DNA of 64,000 bases from JBGVSA01 sp049840475 (GTDB taxonomy: Bacteria; Pseudomonadota; Gammaproteobacteria; Burkholderiales; Rhodocyclaceae). The notes beneath the pieces are model-generated. The model made no database searches. It was given only the letters and a program-made list of their open reading frames with translations, and was not told where the DNA came from. Below are positions 1 to 8,604 of the stretch, piece after piece (the stretch's first letter is position 1; the number at the start of each line of letters is the position of its first letter). Position numbers and translations under genes: made by a program. The stretch lies in the NCBI GenBank assembly GCA_049840475.1, contig JASGKX010000001.1, forward strand, positions 2,666,001 to 2,730,000, written 5' to 3'.

Positions 1-498
1 CACCACACACCATGGTTGTTTGGGCGAAAGGCCAAGGCCTTGTTTCTAGCTGTTCGCACTTCCGCTGGCGCTCTCGCCAATCACACGTCGTTGTTGATCG
101 AACAGCTTCGTCAGCTCAAAGACGGCGGATGACGCTCCGCTTTTCCGCTCTACGCACTACCGCGACATCTGGAACTTCGCTGCGTGTGTTGCCTGCGCCG
201 CTTGGTACGCGCACGACGTGTCACACGTAATGAAGAGGCCTTAGCTCCACGCATATTCCGGTGTTTGCTATGGCCGGCCCCTTTTGAGCCGCCGAGCAAC
301 GCAGGCAAGTCAGGTTGCCCGCGCAGCGGGTCGGCGAGGACTGTCTGAGGAGCGTAGCGACGAGTTCCGCAGCCGCCTGACTTGACGAGTAGCGCAGGGG
401 ACCAGCCGCAGGCTGGCGGCGATGTAGGGGTCGCTTTCTTGGTGACTTCTTTGTCGATAACAAAGAAGTTACTCGCCCGCCGGGGCGAACTCCCGGCC
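1..498 (+). repeat. dispersed non-coding repeat, copy A (left flank of gallate islet)
   Basis: This block matches positions 8115-8604 over its whole length in the same orientation, with scattered substitutions and small indels. Shared landmarks are TATGGCCGGCCCCTTTTGAG near 268-288, a CGGGTCGGCGAGGACTGTCTG stretch near 337-357 and a hairpin at 442-472. The hairpin has 13-base arms ending in TTCTTTGT and ACAAAGAA, one A/C-type mismatch and the loop CGATA. Several open frames run through it but none has a ribosome site or a recognisable domain, and equivalent frames differ between copies, so I read it as non-coding. It probably continues left of the window. Confidence 0.8.
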
Positions 499-693
499 GT
501 CGAGCGCTAGCAGTCGAAGCTACCGTCGATAGTCGAAAGCTCATGCAAGATGGGCCGTTCTTGCTGTGCGACGCCGCGACAGTCTGGGCGAACTCCCGAC
601 CGTCGAGCATGACCAGTCGAGACCAAACTTGCAGAGCTAAAGCCTAAGCAAGAAAGGGCCTTCGAAGAAACCGCAAGCGCGGAATCCCACCTT
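499..693. other. intergenic, decayed repeat modules
   Basis: No gene is supported here. The motif GGGCGAACTCCCGACCGTCGAG near 588-606 repeats the edge of copy A (480-502). The stretch AAGCAAGAAAGGGCC near 647-661 resembles AAGCAAGGAAGGGCT near 8649-8663. The segment therefore seems to be built from degenerate pieces of the same repeat family that flanks the gallate islet. Confidence 0.5.
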
Positions 694-1596
694 TTACGTT
701 CCATGACTCAAGTAATGCGCCGCCCGATGCAAATGCGCCAAAAAGTGCCGCACGCTCGGCTTGAGCGCTGAATCCGCCCGCGCCAGCGCGCCGAGGGTCA
801 GCCGTAGCGGCCCCTCGGCCACAGACACGATCTCCAGATGCTGCGTGGCGAACGGGTGAACGGCGATCTGCCGGGGGAGGAGGCCGACGCAGTTGCCGCT
901 GCTCACGATCGACAGTAAGCCCAGCGTCGAATTGACCACCGCGCCGGCTGGTGGCGGGGTCATGTCGTGCGACTCGTAGAGCGTCTTGGCGTAACCCGCG
1001 TCGGGCGTGGAGCCCGTGTAGACCCAGCGCGCCTCGGCCAGATCGGCCAGCTTGCGGGCGCGGGCTAATGGGTTGCCACGGCGCACGACGATGACCATGT
1101 CGATGGGCATTAGTGTTTCGACGGCAAATTCGCCTGGCGGCAGGTGTTCGGGGAGCGGCCCCAGAGCGATGTTGACTTCGCCTTTGCGCAGGCGAGTGAG
1201 CTGCGCGATGTAGAGCTCTTCGGTGATGCGGAGCTGGATTTCCGGGAATTCGCGGCCGAAGGTGCGCAGCGTTTCGGGGATCAGCAGCATCACCGCGAGT
1301 GGCACGGCGCCGATGGCAAGCGAGCCTGACATGCGCCCGCCAAGCTGGCGGATCTGGTCGACGGCGTGTTCGAGTTCGCGGTCGGCGGCCAGGGCGCGTT
1401 CGTACAAAACCATGCCCTGTGCCGTGGCGAGGACCCCGGTGGTGGAACGCAGGAGCAGGGTGGCGGCGAGCTCGCGCTCCAGTTCGCGGATCATTTTGGT
1501 CAGCGCGGGCTGGGAGACGCCAAGTCTCTTGGCAGCCGAACGCAGGCTGCCTTCTTCGATGGCCGCGACCAAGGCTTTCAGGCTCGTGAGCTTCAT
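694..1596 (-). CDS. LysR-family transcriptional regulator of the gallate/TRAP islet
   Basis: A 300-residue LysR-type regulator. The N-terminal winged helix-turn-helix covers about residues 1-60 (AAKRLGVSQPALTKMIRELE), and a two-lobed effector-binding domain covers about 90-295. It starts 134 bp from, and divergent to, the TRAP dctP gene at 1731, the usual arrangement for a LysR protein controlling the neighbouring operon and itself. The palindrome at 1606-1622 between them is a candidate binding site. In Pseudomonas putida the gallate genes are controlled by a LysR protein (GalR); from position this is probably a functional counterpart. The inducer, perhaps gallate or a ring-cleavage product, is inference. 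Confidence 0.9.
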   Translation of the reverse strand: MKLTSLKALVAAIEEGSLRSAAKRLGVSQPALTKMIRELERELAATLLLRSTTGVLATAQGMVLYERALAADRELEHAVDQIRQLGGRMSGSLAIGAVPLAVMLLIPETLRTFGREFPEIQLRITEELYIAQLTRLRKGEVNIALGPLPEHLPPGEFAVETLMPIDMVIVVRRGNPLARARKLADLAEARWVYTGSTPDAGYAKTLYESHDMTPPPAGAVVNSTLGLLSIVSSGNCVGLLPRQIAVHPFATQHLEIVSVAEGPLRLTLGALARADSALKPSVRHFLAHLHRAAHYLSHGT

Positions 1597-1605
1597 GCGC
1601 CGAAT

Positions 1606-1622
1606 GATAACGCAGAGTTATC
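1606..1622. promoter_or_regulatory. candidate LysR operator
   Basis: A perfect interrupted palindrome, GATAAC-GCAGA-GTTATC, lies in the divergent spacer between the LysR gene (start 1596) and dctP (start 1731). It contains the T-N11-A pattern typical of LysR recognition sites. Its place next to the regulator start fits autoregulation plus activation of the operon. This is a sequence-only prediction. Confidence 0.45.
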
Positions 1623-1730
1623 GCGCCCCGTGTGGCGGCATCTTATAGCAGCGTTTTGTCATTTCTACACTGCGCTACATCAATACAGAGTGCCGCAACC
1701 TCGCGGACAACAACCAACGGGAGACATGCA

Positions 1731-2762
1731 ATGACGCTTTTCCGACGCGCTGCCCTGGCGGCGACCCTCATCATGACCATGCTGCCGGCCGCGCGCGCGG
1801 CTGACGAGGTCGTGCTGAAGGTCCATCACTTCCTGCCCGCCAATTCGTACGCGCAGCAAATGTTCATCCAGCCTTGGTGCGACAAGATCGCAGCAGAGTC
1901 GAACAAGCGCATTCGCTGCCAGATCTACCCGTCCATGCAGCTTGGCGGTACGCCGCCGCAACTGGTGGACCAATTGCGCGATGGCATTGTCGATGTCATC
2001 TGGACGCTGCCCGGCTATACGCCGGGGCGGTATCCGAAGGTGGAGGCCTTCGAGCTGCCGTTCATGATGCAGAACGCCGAGAGCACTAGCCGTGCACCGT
2101 GGGACTACGTTCAGCAATATGCGTCGGACGAGTTCAAGGGCATGCACCCGATGGCATTCCACGTGCATGGCCGCGGCGTGTTCCACATGGTCGGCAAGCC
2201 AATCACCAAGATGGCGGATTTCCAGGGCATGAAGCTGCGCGCGCCGACGCGCCAGACCACCAAGCTGCTCGCCGCACTGGGCGCAACGCCGGTGGCGATG
2301 CCGGTGCCGGCAGTGAGCGATGCGCTTGCCAAGGGCGTGATCGACGGTGCGCTGGTGCCGTATGAAGTGGTGCCCTCGGTGAAGATCCAGGAACTGGTCA
2401 AGTACCACTCCGAGACCGATCCGTCCGAGCGTGCCATCTACACGTCGACCTTTGTGTTTGCGATGAACCAGCAACGCTATGACGGCCTGCCACCGGACCT
2501 GAAGAAGGTCATCGACGCCAACAGCGGCGCGGACTTCTCGGCCCATATCGGCGCGGTGTTCATCCAGGCCGACGCGGAGGGCAAGAAGCTCACTGCAGGC
2601 AACACCACCAACGTCATCCCGGCCTCGGAACTCGCCAATTGGAAGAAGGCCGCCCAGGGCGTTAGCGACGCATGGGTCAAGGAGATGGATGCCAAGGGCC
2701 TTGGCGGCAAGAAGCTGTACGACGGCGCGCGTGCGCTGATCGACAAGTACTCGTCGCGCTAG
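1731..2762 (+). CDS. TRAP transporter substrate-binding protein (DctP family)
   Basis: A 343-residue periplasmic binding protein of a TRAP transporter. Residues 1-23 form a Sec signal peptide (RR, then a hydrophobic core, cleavage after ARA). The mature part has the DctP fold, with the conserved central region around GMKLRAPTRQTTKLLAALGA, where an arginine normally binds the carboxylate of the ligand. The ATG at 1731 follows GGGAGA and places the signal peptide at the N-terminus; the frame is open further upstream without a signal. It is followed by dctQ and dctM, making a complete three-part system. Clustering with a tannase and gallate dioxygenase suggests uptake of gallate or a related aromatic acid, which is inference. 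Confidence 0.9.
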   Translation: MTLFRRAALAATLIMTMLPAARAADEVVLKVHHFLPANSYAQQMFIQPWCDKIAAESNKRIRCQIYPSMQLGGTPPQLVDQLRDGIVDVIWTLPGYTPGRYPKVEAFELPFMMQNAESTSRAPWDYVQQYASDEFKGMHPMAFHVHGRGVFHMVGKPITKMADFQGMKLRAPTRQTTKLLAALGATPVAMPVPAVSDALAKGVIDGALVPYEVVPSVKIQELVKYHSETDPSERAIYTSTFVFAMNQQRYDGLPPDLKKVIDANSGADFSAHIGAVFIQADAEGKKLTAGNTTNVIPASELANWKKAAQGVSDAWVKEMDAKGLGGKKLYDGARALIDKYSSR

Positions 2763-2833
2763 ACCCGCGCACTTTTCTCTCGCACCCCATCTACGTTCTC
2801 CGCCGGCCTCGCGCCGGCGGTGCAGGAGTCGTC

Positions 2834-3370
2834 ATGTCTGATTCTGTCGCGATGGCCGAGCCATCGCTGCCCGAGGGCGCCTACGGACGCGCTTTACGCA
2901 CAGTCTGCCGCGTGTTCGCAATTGCCGGTGCGCTGGTGTTCGTGGCGATCGTGGTGATGAGCGTTGTATCGATCACCGGTCGCAAGTTGTTCGCCACGCC
3001 CGTCACGGGTGACGTCGAGATGCTGCAGATGTGCGCGGCATTCGCCTCGGCCTCGTTCTTTGCGTGGTGCCACATCGCGGGTGGCGATGTGAAAGTGGAT
3101 TTCTTCACCACCAAATTGTCGCCGGGGAAGATCCACGCACTCGATGCGTTCGGTTCGTTTCTTGTCGCACTGTTCGGCGCGCTCATTGCGTGGCGCTCGG
3201 CCGCTGGCGCATGGGCGGTGCGTGAAGCCGGCGAGCGCAGCATGCTGCTCGACTGGCCGATGTGGATTCCACAAATGGCGATGGTCCCCGGTTTTGCTTT
3301 GTTGGCACTGGCCGGTGCGTATCGCTCATGGCAGCACCTGTGTGCGGCAGCGAAGGGAGGCCGCGCATGA
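2834..3370 (+). CDS. TRAP transporter small permease (DctQ family)
   Basis: A 178-residue membrane protein with four hydrophobic segments (about residues 27-50, 62-85, 100-122 and 143-163), the normal topology and size of the small TRAP subunit that docks on DctM. The ATG at 2834 follows AGGAG. Its TGA overlaps the ATG of the next gene (ATGA at 3367-3370), so translation is probably coupled. It lies 71 bp after dctP in the same operon. The protein has no catalytic residues, and the family call rests on topology and context. Confidence 0.85.
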   Translation: MSDSVAMAEPSLPEGAYGRALRTVCRVFAIAGALVFVAIVVMSVVSITGRKLFATPVTGDVEMLQMCAAFASASFFAWCHIAGGDVKVDFFTTKLSPGKIHALDAFGSFLVALFGALIAWRSAAGAWAVREAGERSMLLDWPMWIPQMAMVPGFALLALAGAYRSWQHLCAAAKGGRA

Positions 3371-4692
3371 CTGGTATTCAGATCGGCGCGACGATCTTCG
3401 CGCTGTTGATGGTGCTGCTGGTGATTCGCGTGCCGATTGGTATTGCGATGTTCTTCATGGGGGCATCGGGATATTGGGCGCTGTCAGCCTTTGACACGAC
3501 ACGCTTGCTTGCCGCACTCAAGATGGTCGCGTACGCGCGCTTGTCGAACTATGACATCGCGGTGATCCCGCTCTTCCTGCTGATGGGGCAGTTCGCTACG
3601 CATGGCGGTCTGTCGGCGGCGCTGTTCCGGTTCGTCACGGCATTCCTCGGGCATTTGCGCGGTGGCGTTGCAATGGCTGCGGTTGGCGCATGCGCCGGGT
3701 TTGGCGCGATCTGCGGTTCGTCGCTGGCCACTGCGGCCACGATGGGGCAGGTGGCGTTGCCCGAGCTGCGTCGCTTTGGCTACGCCGGCAGTCTGTCGAC
3801 CGGCGCACTGGCGGCCGGGGGTACGTTGGGCATTCTGATTCCGCCGTCGGTGCCGCTGGTGATCTACGCGATCCTCACGCAGGAGTCGATCGGCAAGTTG
3901 TTCATGGCCGCCGTGCTGCCCGGGATCATCGCCATGCTCGGCTACATGTTCGTGGTGCGGATGTTTGCGATTCTGCGTCCTGCCTCCGCGCCGGCCGGTG
4001 AAGCTGCGTCCTGGTCCGAGCGCTTGCGTGCGCTGGCTCAGGTGCTGCCGGTGCTGTTGGTGTTTCTCGTGGTGATCGTGGGGATCTACGGCGGGTGGGC
4101 CAACCCGACTGAGGCCGCCGCCATTGGTGCTGCCGCGTGCGGGATTCTCGGCGTGCTGCGCGGCATGCGCTGGAATGCGTTCCAGGCAAGCCTTGTCGGC
4201 ACAGCGCAGGGCACGGCCATGATCTACCTCGTGCTGATGGGGGCCGACATGCTCAACACCGCGCTGGCGCTGTCGCAGATGCCGGTGGAGTTGGCCGCAT
4301 GGGTACAGGCCAGTCATCTGTCGCCGATGCTGGTGCTGATTGCCATTCTCTGTATCTACATCGTGCTCGGCTGCGTCATGGATAGCCTGGCGATGATCTT
4401 GCTCACGATCCCGATTTTCTACCCAATTGTCATGGGTCTCGATTTCTACGGCATGAACGCAACCGACAAGAGTGTGTGGTTCGGCATTCTCGCGTTGATG
4501 GTGGTGGAGATCGGACTGGTTCATCCGCCCGTGGGCATGAATGTGTACATCATCAATCGGCTGGCGCGCGACGTGCCGCTGTCCGAGACGTTCAAGGGTG
4601 TCGTGCCGTTCCTTGCGTCGGACTTCGTGCGTATTGCGCTGCTGCTCGCTTTCCCTTCGATCGCTTTGGTTCTGGTGCGGACATTCGGTTAG
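3367..4692 (+). CDS. TRAP transporter large permease (DctM family)
   Basis: A 441-residue polytopic inner-membrane protein of the DctM/Na+-coupled TRAP permease family, about 11-12 hydrophobic segments. Typical signatures include AGGTLGILIPPSVPLVIYA near the middle and VHPPVGMNVYIIN near the C-terminus. The length is usual for a stand-alone DctM. It starts inside the dctQ stop codon. It forms the conducting channel that uses an ion gradient to bring in the ligand delivered by the protein at 1731. The putative substrate is an aromatic acid, from context only. Confidence 0.92.
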   Translation: MTGIQIGATIFALLMVLLVIRVPIGIAMFFMGASGYWALSAFDTTRLLAALKMVAYARLSNYDIAVIPLFLLMGQFATHGGLSAALFRFVTAFLGHLRGGVAMAAVGACAGFGAICGSSLATAATMGQVALPELRRFGYAGSLSTGALAAGGTLGILIPPSVPLVIYAILTQESIGKLFMAAVLPGIIAMLGYMFVVRMFAILRPASAPAGEAASWSERLRALAQVLPVLLVFLVVIVGIYGGWANPTEAAAIGAAACGILGVLRGMRWNAFQASLVGTAQGTAMIYLVLMGADMLNTALALSQMPVELAAWVQASHLSPMLVLIAILCIYIVLGCVMDSLAMILLTIPIFYPIVMGLDFYGMNATDKSVWFGILALMVVEIGLVHPPVGMNVYIINRLARDVPLSETFKGVVPFLASDFVRIALLLAFPSIALVLVRTFG

Positions 4693-4731
4693 GTCCGAGC
4701 CCCGTGTAGCACACCGAAGAGAGGAGACACC

Positions 4732-6429
4732 ATGAAGATGCGGATATGGCAGGTGACTGCCGCATGCGCCATCAGCTTCGCGCTGTATGCCTGCGGCGAC
4801 GACAACAATGGCAGCGACGCCACGAGCGGCGCGGGCCAGCCACCAGTATCGACCTCGCTTGCCGTGGTCCCGCCGGTGACCAGTTGCGACAGCCTGACGT
4901 CGGTCGACCTGACCGACATCGGCGGCGCCGGCAGCAGCATTATGTCGGCGACCGAGGGCACGGTGACCGTCAATGGTGCCTCCATCAAGTTCTGCACCGT
5001 GGAGGGCACGCTGGCGCCCACGGTGGGCTTCCGCGTGCGGTTGCCCGTCGATAGCTGGACGCAGCGCTCGCTCGACATCGGCTGTGGTGGGCTGTGCGGC
5101 AGCATCAGTGCGTCAGGCGATCCGGGGCAGGCGTATGGCTGTCCGCTGGTGCAGTCTGGTGGATTCGTGCTGTCGTCGACCAACATGGGGCACACCAATG
5201 CTGACGCTACGTGGACGCAGGACACCCAAAAGCGGGCCGATTTTGCGTATCGCGGCGTGCACGTGACGACGCTGGCTGCGCGCAAGCTGATCCAGGCGTA
5301 CTACGGGCAGGCGCAGAAGTACGCGTACTTCGTTGGGTGCTCGGATGGCGGACGCGAAGCGCTGATGGCAGCGCAGCGCTACCCGGACGACTATGACGGC
5401 ATCATCGCGGGTGCGCCGGCCTTCCTCTTCCAGATCCAGAACTCGCTGCTGCATGGCTGGGAGGCACGTTCGAATCGCGACAACGGGCTGTCTACCGGCA
5501 ACGTGGTGCTGTATCCGGCCAAGGCAGCGGTGCTGCATAAGGCGGTGGTGGCAGCATGCGATGCGCTGGATGGGCAGACCGACGGGCTACTGACCGATCC
5601 GCGCCAATGCAAGTTCGACCCCGCGTCTATCCAGTGCGCGGCGGGAGCAACCGATACCAGCAATTGCCTGACGGCAGCCGAGGTCGCCACAGCCAGCAAG
5701 CTGTACAACGGCCCGCGCGACCCGTTGACCAATCGACGCATCCTGGTCGGCGGCCCGCAGTTCGGCTCTGAGTTGAACTGGGCCGGGGTGTTCATTCCGC
5801 CGAGCAACACGCCAGTGGCATCGGTGTTCAGTGACAACATCGTGAGCGGTGCGCGCTACCTGATCTTCACCGATGCGACGCCACCCACGATGGATCAGTT
5901 CGAGTTTACCGAGGCGTTCTACAGCAAGCTGCTCGCGCGTCATCCTCTCAATGACGCAACCAATCCCGACCTGTCGGCCTTCAAGGGGTCGGGGGGCAAG
6001 TTGATCCTGTGGCATGGGTGGGCCGACCAGCACATCTCGCCGATCGGCACCATCGCGTATTACGAAGCGATGCAGCGTGTCATGGGACAGACCAGCATGG
6101 ACGCCTTCATGCGCATGTACCTCGCGCCCGGTGTCGCCCATTGCGGTAGCGGAGAAGGCTTGGCGAGCATGGACATGGTCACGGCCATCGTCACGTGGGT
6201 AGAGCAGGGGAAGGCGCCCGATGCCATCACCACGTATCGCACGGATGCCTCCAACAACGTCACCGCATCGCGTCCGCTGTATCCGTATCCGGCGGTGGCG
6301 AAATACAACGGCACGGGCGACGCGAATGCCGCTGCGAGCTACACCCGCGCGGCTGCGCTCTATACCGACCTCACGCCGGACTGGGCGGGCGCAAGTTGGT
6401 ACGCGCCATACGGGCCGACATCGATGTAA
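4732..6429 (+). CDS. tannase/feruloyl esterase family lipoprotein
   Basis: A 565-residue esterase of the tannase/feruloyl esterase family. An N-terminal lipoprotein signal ends at LYAC (Cys21), so the enzyme is likely anchored outside the cytoplasm. The family's CS-D-HC motif is complete: Cys203-Ser204 in GCSDGG, Asp432 in HGWADQH, and His470-Cys471 in APGVAHCGSG. These enzymes hydrolyse gallate or hydroxycinnamate esters such as gallotannins and feruloyl sugars. It lies 39 bp after the TRAP permease with a good ribosome site (AGAGGAGA) and precedes gallate dioxygenase. A simple model is ester cleavage outside, uptake by TRAP and ring cleavage inside. True tannase versus feruloyl esterase cannot be decided from sequence. 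Confidence 0.88.
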   Translation: MKMRIWQVTAACAISFALYACGDDNNGSDATSGAGQPPVSTSLAVVPPVTSCDSLTSVDLTDIGGAGSSIMSATEGTVTVNGASIKFCTVEGTLAPTVGFRVRLPVDSWTQRSLDIGCGGLCGSISASGDPGQAYGCPLVQSGGFVLSSTNMGHTNADATWTQDTQKRADFAYRGVHVTTLAARKLIQAYYGQAQKYAYFVGCSDGGREALMAAQRYPDDYDGIIAGAPAFLFQIQNSLLHGWEARSNRDNGLSTGNVVLYPAKAAVLHKAVVAACDALDGQTDGLLTDPRQCKFDPASIQCAAGATDTSNCLTAAEVATASKLYNGPRDPLTNRRILVGGPQFGSELNWAGVFIPPSNTPVASVFSDNIVSGARYLIFTDATPPTMDQFEFTEAFYSKLLARHPLNDATNPDLSAFKGSGGKLILWHGWADQHISPIGTIAYYEAMQRVMGQTSMDAFMRMYLAPGVAHCGSGEGLASMDMVTAIVTWVEQGKAPDAITTYRTDASNNVTASRPLYPYPAVAKYNGTGDANAAASYTRAAALYTDLTPDWAGASWYAPYGPTSM

Positions 6430-6466
6430 CAGCGGCCCGCATCCCTTTCATCCTTCAACGAAGCGA

Positions 6467-6506
6467 AGCGGCCCCGGCCCGTGAGGACCGGGCGGGGGCC
6501 GCTTTT
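6467..6506 (+). terminator. intrinsic terminator between tannase gene and galA
   Basis: A GC-rich hairpin (AGCGGCCCC-GGCCCG pairing with CGGGC-GGGGGCCGCT, one bulge) is followed by TTTT at 6503-6506. It lies 38 bp after the tannase stop and directly before the AGGA ribosome site (6508-6511) of galA. It would uncouple galA from the transporter-tannase message, or act as an attenuator. Confidence 0.65.
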
Positions 6507-6517
6507 CAGGACTCATC

Positions 6518-7828
6518 ATGGCTACCATCATCGGCGGCATTGCCGCATCGCATACGCCCACCATCGGCTTCGCCTACGACCGCGACAAGCGGGGCGATCC
6601 GGCATGGGCGCCGGTGTTCGAGGCATTCGACCCCGTGCGTCAGTGGCTCGACGCGCAAAAGCCCGACGTGCTGCTGTTTATCTACAACGACCACATCACC
6701 TCGTTCTTTTTCGACCACTACTCCGCATTTGCATTGGGCGTGGGTGAAAAATGGGCAGTGGCCGACGAAGGCGGTGGCGCACGAGAACTGCCACCGATCA
6801 GTGGCGATCCTGCATTTGCCGCGCATCTGGGGCGCTCGCTGATGGCCGACGAGTTCGACATGTCGTTCTTCCAGGAGCGCGCGCTCGACCACGGCTGCTT
6901 CTCGCCACTGTCGATGCTATGCCCACACGGAGACGACGGCTGGCCGGTGCGCATCGTGCCGTTGCAGATTGGCGTGCTGCAGTTCCCGATCCCCACCGCG
7001 CGTCGCTGCTATCGGCTCGGGCAGTCTTTGCGGCGTGCCATCGAGAGCTACCCCAAGCCGCTGCGTGTGGTCATCGTCGCAACGGGGGGGCTATCGCATC
7101 AGGTTCACGGCGAGCGCGCCGGCTTCAACAACACCGAGTGGGACGCGCGTTTCATGGAGCTGTTCGAAAGCGATCCCGAAACGCTGGCTTCGATGACCCA
7201 TGCGGAATACGCAGAGCTGGGCGGCATGGAAGGCTCGGAAGTGATCATGTGGCTGGTCATGCGCGGCGCGCTCGCCTCGCGCGTGCGCTGCCTGCACAGC
7301 GCGTATTACCTGCCGTCGATGACTGGCATCGCGACCGCCATCTACGAAAACACCGCAGCCCCGCCGCCACCGTCGGAACTTGAGCGTCGGCAGGCGCACG
7401 AGGCCGAACAACTTGCGGGGGCGGAGCAGCTTGCAGGGACGTATCCCTTTACCATTGAGCGCAGCGTGAAGGCGTATCGGTTGAATGAGTTCCTGCACGC
7501 GTTGGTGCAGCCGGAAGTGCGCGCCGCTTTTCTGGCGGATGAGGAGACGGCCTTCGAGCGGGCTGGGCTCTCCGAAACTGAGCGCGATCTTGTTCGACGT
7601 CGCGACTGGCGGGGGATGATTCACTACGGCGTCATTTTCTTCATGCTGGAGAAGCTGGGCGCGGTGATCGGTGTTTCCAATCTGCATATCTACGCGGCCA
7701 TGCGTGGTCAGACGCTGGAAGATTTTCAGCGCACGCGCAATGCGCCAGGGGCGTTGTATTCGGTGGCGGGGAGGGATGCGGGGAAGCTGGATTGGAATCG
7801 AGAAGGGGGGGCGCAGAAGGCGCTTTGA
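6518..7828 (+). CDS. galA: gallate dioxygenase (extradiol, LigAB-type fusion)
   Basis: A 436-residue enzyme that cleaves the gallate ring (4,5-extradiol, Fe(II)) to 4-oxalomesaconate in the cytoplasm. It is the fused form: a LigB-like catalytic domain (about residues 1-290) followed by a LigA-like domain (about 310-420, with HYGVIFFMLEKLGAVIG). The iron ligands expected from DesB/GalA are visible: His12 in ASHTP, His59 in NDHIT and a Glu near 241 in GSEVIMW; His194 in GLSHQVHG is the probable acid/base. The ATG at 6518 follows AGGA. It is the last gene of the islet. No galB/galC/galD homologues follow, so later steps must be encoded elsewhere. A protocatechuate 4,5-dioxygenase fusion is the alternative. 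Confidence 0.85.
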   Translation: MATIIGGIAASHTPTIGFAYDRDKRGDPAWAPVFEAFDPVRQWLDAQKPDVLLFIYNDHITSFFFDHYSAFALGVGEKWAVADEGGGARELPPISGDPAFAAHLGRSLMADEFDMSFFQERALDHGCFSPLSMLCPHGDDGWPVRIVPLQIGVLQFPIPTARRCYRLGQSLRRAIESYPKPLRVVIVATGGLSHQVHGERAGFNNTEWDARFMELFESDPETLASMTHAEYAELGGMEGSEVIMWLVMRGALASRVRCLHSAYYLPSMTGIATAIYENTAAPPPPSELERRQAHEAEQLAGAEQLAGTYPFTIERSVKAYRLNEFLHALVQPEVRAAFLADEETAFERAGLSETERDLVRRRDWRGMIHYGVIFFMLEKLGAVIGVSNLHIYAAMRGQTLEDFQRTRNAPGALYSVAGRDAGKLDWNREGGAQKAL

Positions 7829-7892
7829 GGAGCGGCCCTTTCTTGCTTTCTGGTTAATTGTTCGAGCTTGGTCGAGACTGCTTGGGTACGTT

Positions 7893-8110
7893 GGCCGGGA
7901 GTTCGCCCCGGCGGGCGAGTAACTTCTTTGTTATCGACAAAGAAGTCACCAAGAAAGCGACCCCACAGCGTCGTCGGCCGTTGGCCGATCCCCTGCGCTG
8001 CGCGGTCGAGAAGGCGGCTGCGGAACTCGCCCTTCGGGCTCAGACAGTCCTCGCCGACGGCTTCGCCGCAACCTTCTCGCCCTGCGCTGCTCGGCGACGC
8101 TGAATGGGGT
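7893..8110 (-). repeat. dispersed repeat, inverted partial copy C
   Basis: This stretch is the reverse complement of the right arm of copy B (about 8387-8604): both carry the GGCCGGGAGTTCGCCCCGGC edge, the TTCTTTGT hairpin (7919-7949) and the CTTCGGGCTCAGACAGTCCTC core. With copy B it makes a large imperfect inverted repeat around a central segment of roughly 275 bp (8111-8386). No coding function is visible. Confidence 0.75.
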
Positions 8111-8114
8111 GCCC

Positions 8115-8604
8115 ACACCACGCAGCATGGTTGTCCAGGCGAAAGGCAAAAGGCCCCTGTTTCTGAGAGTTTGTGTTTCTGCTGGCGTTGTCACCAATCA
8201 AACGTCGTTGTCGATCGACCAGCATCGTTAGTTCAAAGACGTCGGATGGACGCTTCGCTTTTCCGCCCTGCGTGCCACCCAGCATTCAATATCTCGCTGC
8301 GTGTGCTTCGCATTGCATGCACGACGCGCAGCACACGATGAAGAGGCTTTGATTCCACGCACATCGCGGTGTTTGCTATGGCCGGCCCCTTTTGAGCCGC
8401 CGAGCAACGCAGGCAAGGCAGGTTGCCCGCGTAGCGGGTCGGCGAGGACTGTCTGAGCCCGAAGGGCGAGTTCCGCAGCCGCCTGACTTGGCGAGTAGCG
8501 CAGGGATCCCACCGAAGGTGGGCGGCGATGCAGGGGTCGTTTTCTTGGTGACTTCTTTGTCGATAACAAAGAAGTTACTCGCCCGCCGGGGCGAGCTCCC
8601 GGCC
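8115..8604 (+). repeat. dispersed non-coding repeat, copy B (right flank of gallate islet)
   Basis: Direct repeat of positions 1-498. The hairpin equivalent lies at 8548-8578 (13-base arms, loop CGATA). The right half is also present inverted at 7893-8110. Open frames through it have no ribosome sites and are not conserved between copies, so it is treated as non-coding. It stands between galA and the next resident gene. Confidence 0.8.

Noticed and set aside
12..704. Open frames with a recurring VTSLLSTKKSPRKRP peptide (also near 7868, 8228 and 8376)
   Set aside because: They are translations of the hairpin repeat on either strand, in several frames, without ribosome sites; the peptide repeats because the DNA repeats.
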